From: Candidatus Latescibacteria bacterium 4484_107 | GTDB taxonomy: Bacteria; Latescibacterota; 4484-107 | Direction of reading: 5' to 3' | Length of the DNA stretch: 6,019 nt | Assembly: GCA_002059205.1 (NCBI GenBank) | Contig: MVCQ01000099.1 | Span: forward strand, 1-6,019 | Shown here: in pieces, positions 5,826 to 6,019 of the stretch | Numbering within the stretch: position 1 is the stretch's first letter | Layout: each line of letters begins with the position of its first letter | Made by a program: the position numbers and the translations under genes | The notes under the pieces: generated by a model | What the model was told of the DNA's origin: nothing | Database searches by the model: none | What the model saw: the letters and a program-made list of their open reading frames with translations, nothing else

Positions 5826-5857
5826 ATTTATCATTAAAAAAACAAAAAGGGAACCCT

Positions 5858-6019
5858 ATGGCGGCTCACATTTTAGATGGAAAAAAGGTGTCCGGGGAGA
5901 TGCGGGCGGAGATGACGGCCGAAATCGAACGGTTGAAGACGGAGCACCATATCGTTCCGGGATTGGCGGTGGTGTTGGTGGGCGATAATCCGGCCTCGCT
6001 CTCCTACGTGAAGGGGAAG
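5858..6019 (+). CDS. folD: FolD, methylenetetrahydrofolate dehydrogenase/cyclohydrolase (5' part only)
   Basis: FolD oxidises 5,10-methylene-tetrahydrofolate to the methenyl form with NAD(P)+ and hydrolyses that to 10-formyl-tetrahydrofolate; in acetogenic metabolism it runs in reverse. Only 54 codons are present before the window ends, still in frame. They match the family start closely: ILDGKKVSGEMRAEM (from residue 5), then VPGLAVVLVGDNPASLSYVKGK. Y50 and K54 form the YxxxK pair of the active site, the lysine being the catalytic residue for the cyclohydrolase step. AGGGA (5848-5852) is a good Shine-Dalgarno, 5 nt before the ATG. No clear promoter precedes it: TATCAT (5829-5834) resembles a -10 box but has no -35 partner, so folD may be co-transcribed with mvhD through the structured 213-nt gap. 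Confidence 0.95.
   Translation, partial: MAAHILDGKKVSGEMRAEMTAEIERLKTEHHIVPGLAVVLVGDNPASLSYVKGK

Noticed and set aside
5740..5830. ZTP (pfl) riboswitch before folD
   Set aside because: A partial GTGACT...GGGCGA resemblance and CTGGGGAAGC drew attention because ZTP switches control folD, but the conserved CCGCCTGGGC segment and the proper core spacing are missing.
1..6019. CRISPR array, tRNA, rRNA or transposase gene
   Set aside because: No regularly spaced direct repeats of suitable length, no cloverleaf or T-loop signature, and no transposase motifs on either strand.

Overview
The window reads as ordinary, fairly GC-rich chromosomal DNA of an uncultured bacterium that is unusually loaded with short palindromic and tandem repeats. 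All four recognisable genes lie on the + strand: mfd (complete), a sugar phosphate isomerase/epimerase-like gene (complete), an MvhD-type hydrogenase/heterodisulfide-reductase iron-sulfur subunit (complete) and the first 54 codons of folD, cut by the window end. An MvhD-family protein beside folD points to an anaerobe, and possibly to the methyl branch of the Wood-Ljungdahl pathway. The phylum cannot be fixed from these genes.

Layout. 1-390 holds no convincing gene. It contains a strong hairpin (23-73), a long nested inverted repeat (97-190), an excellent Rho-independent terminator (218-252), a likely mfd promoter (289-317) and a degenerate tandem heptamer array (352-379). The 3' part of a structured RNA or of an unseen upstream transcript would fit. 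391-3951 is mfd. It carries an in-frame 91-bp inverted-repeat element (1466-1556), and its last 13 codons are largely built from two hairpin repeats. 3952-4090 continues that cluster of short palindromes. 4091-4981 is the isomerase-like gene. 4982-5224 holds a good sigma70-type promoter and a dyad in front of mvhD. 5225-5644 is mvhD, whose stop codon lies in a tandem heptamer array. 5645-5857 is a structured leader or repeat in front of folD (5858 to the window end).

How the genes relate. Mfd is a housekeeping DNA-repair factor, set off by a terminator upstream and hairpins downstream. The isomerase-like gene appears to be a separate unit. MvhD and FolD are plausibly linked through one-carbon metabolism, FolD acting on methylene- and methenyl-tetrahydrofolate and MvhD passing electrons between a hydrogenase or dehydrogenase and an Hdr-type complex. 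That link rests on gene order only.

No new enzyme system is visible. The real interest is the repeat content: four hairpins sharing a TAAA/TTTA loop, two roughly 90-bp palindromic elements (one inside a conserved reading frame), and two heptamer arrays of similar consensus in opposite orientation.
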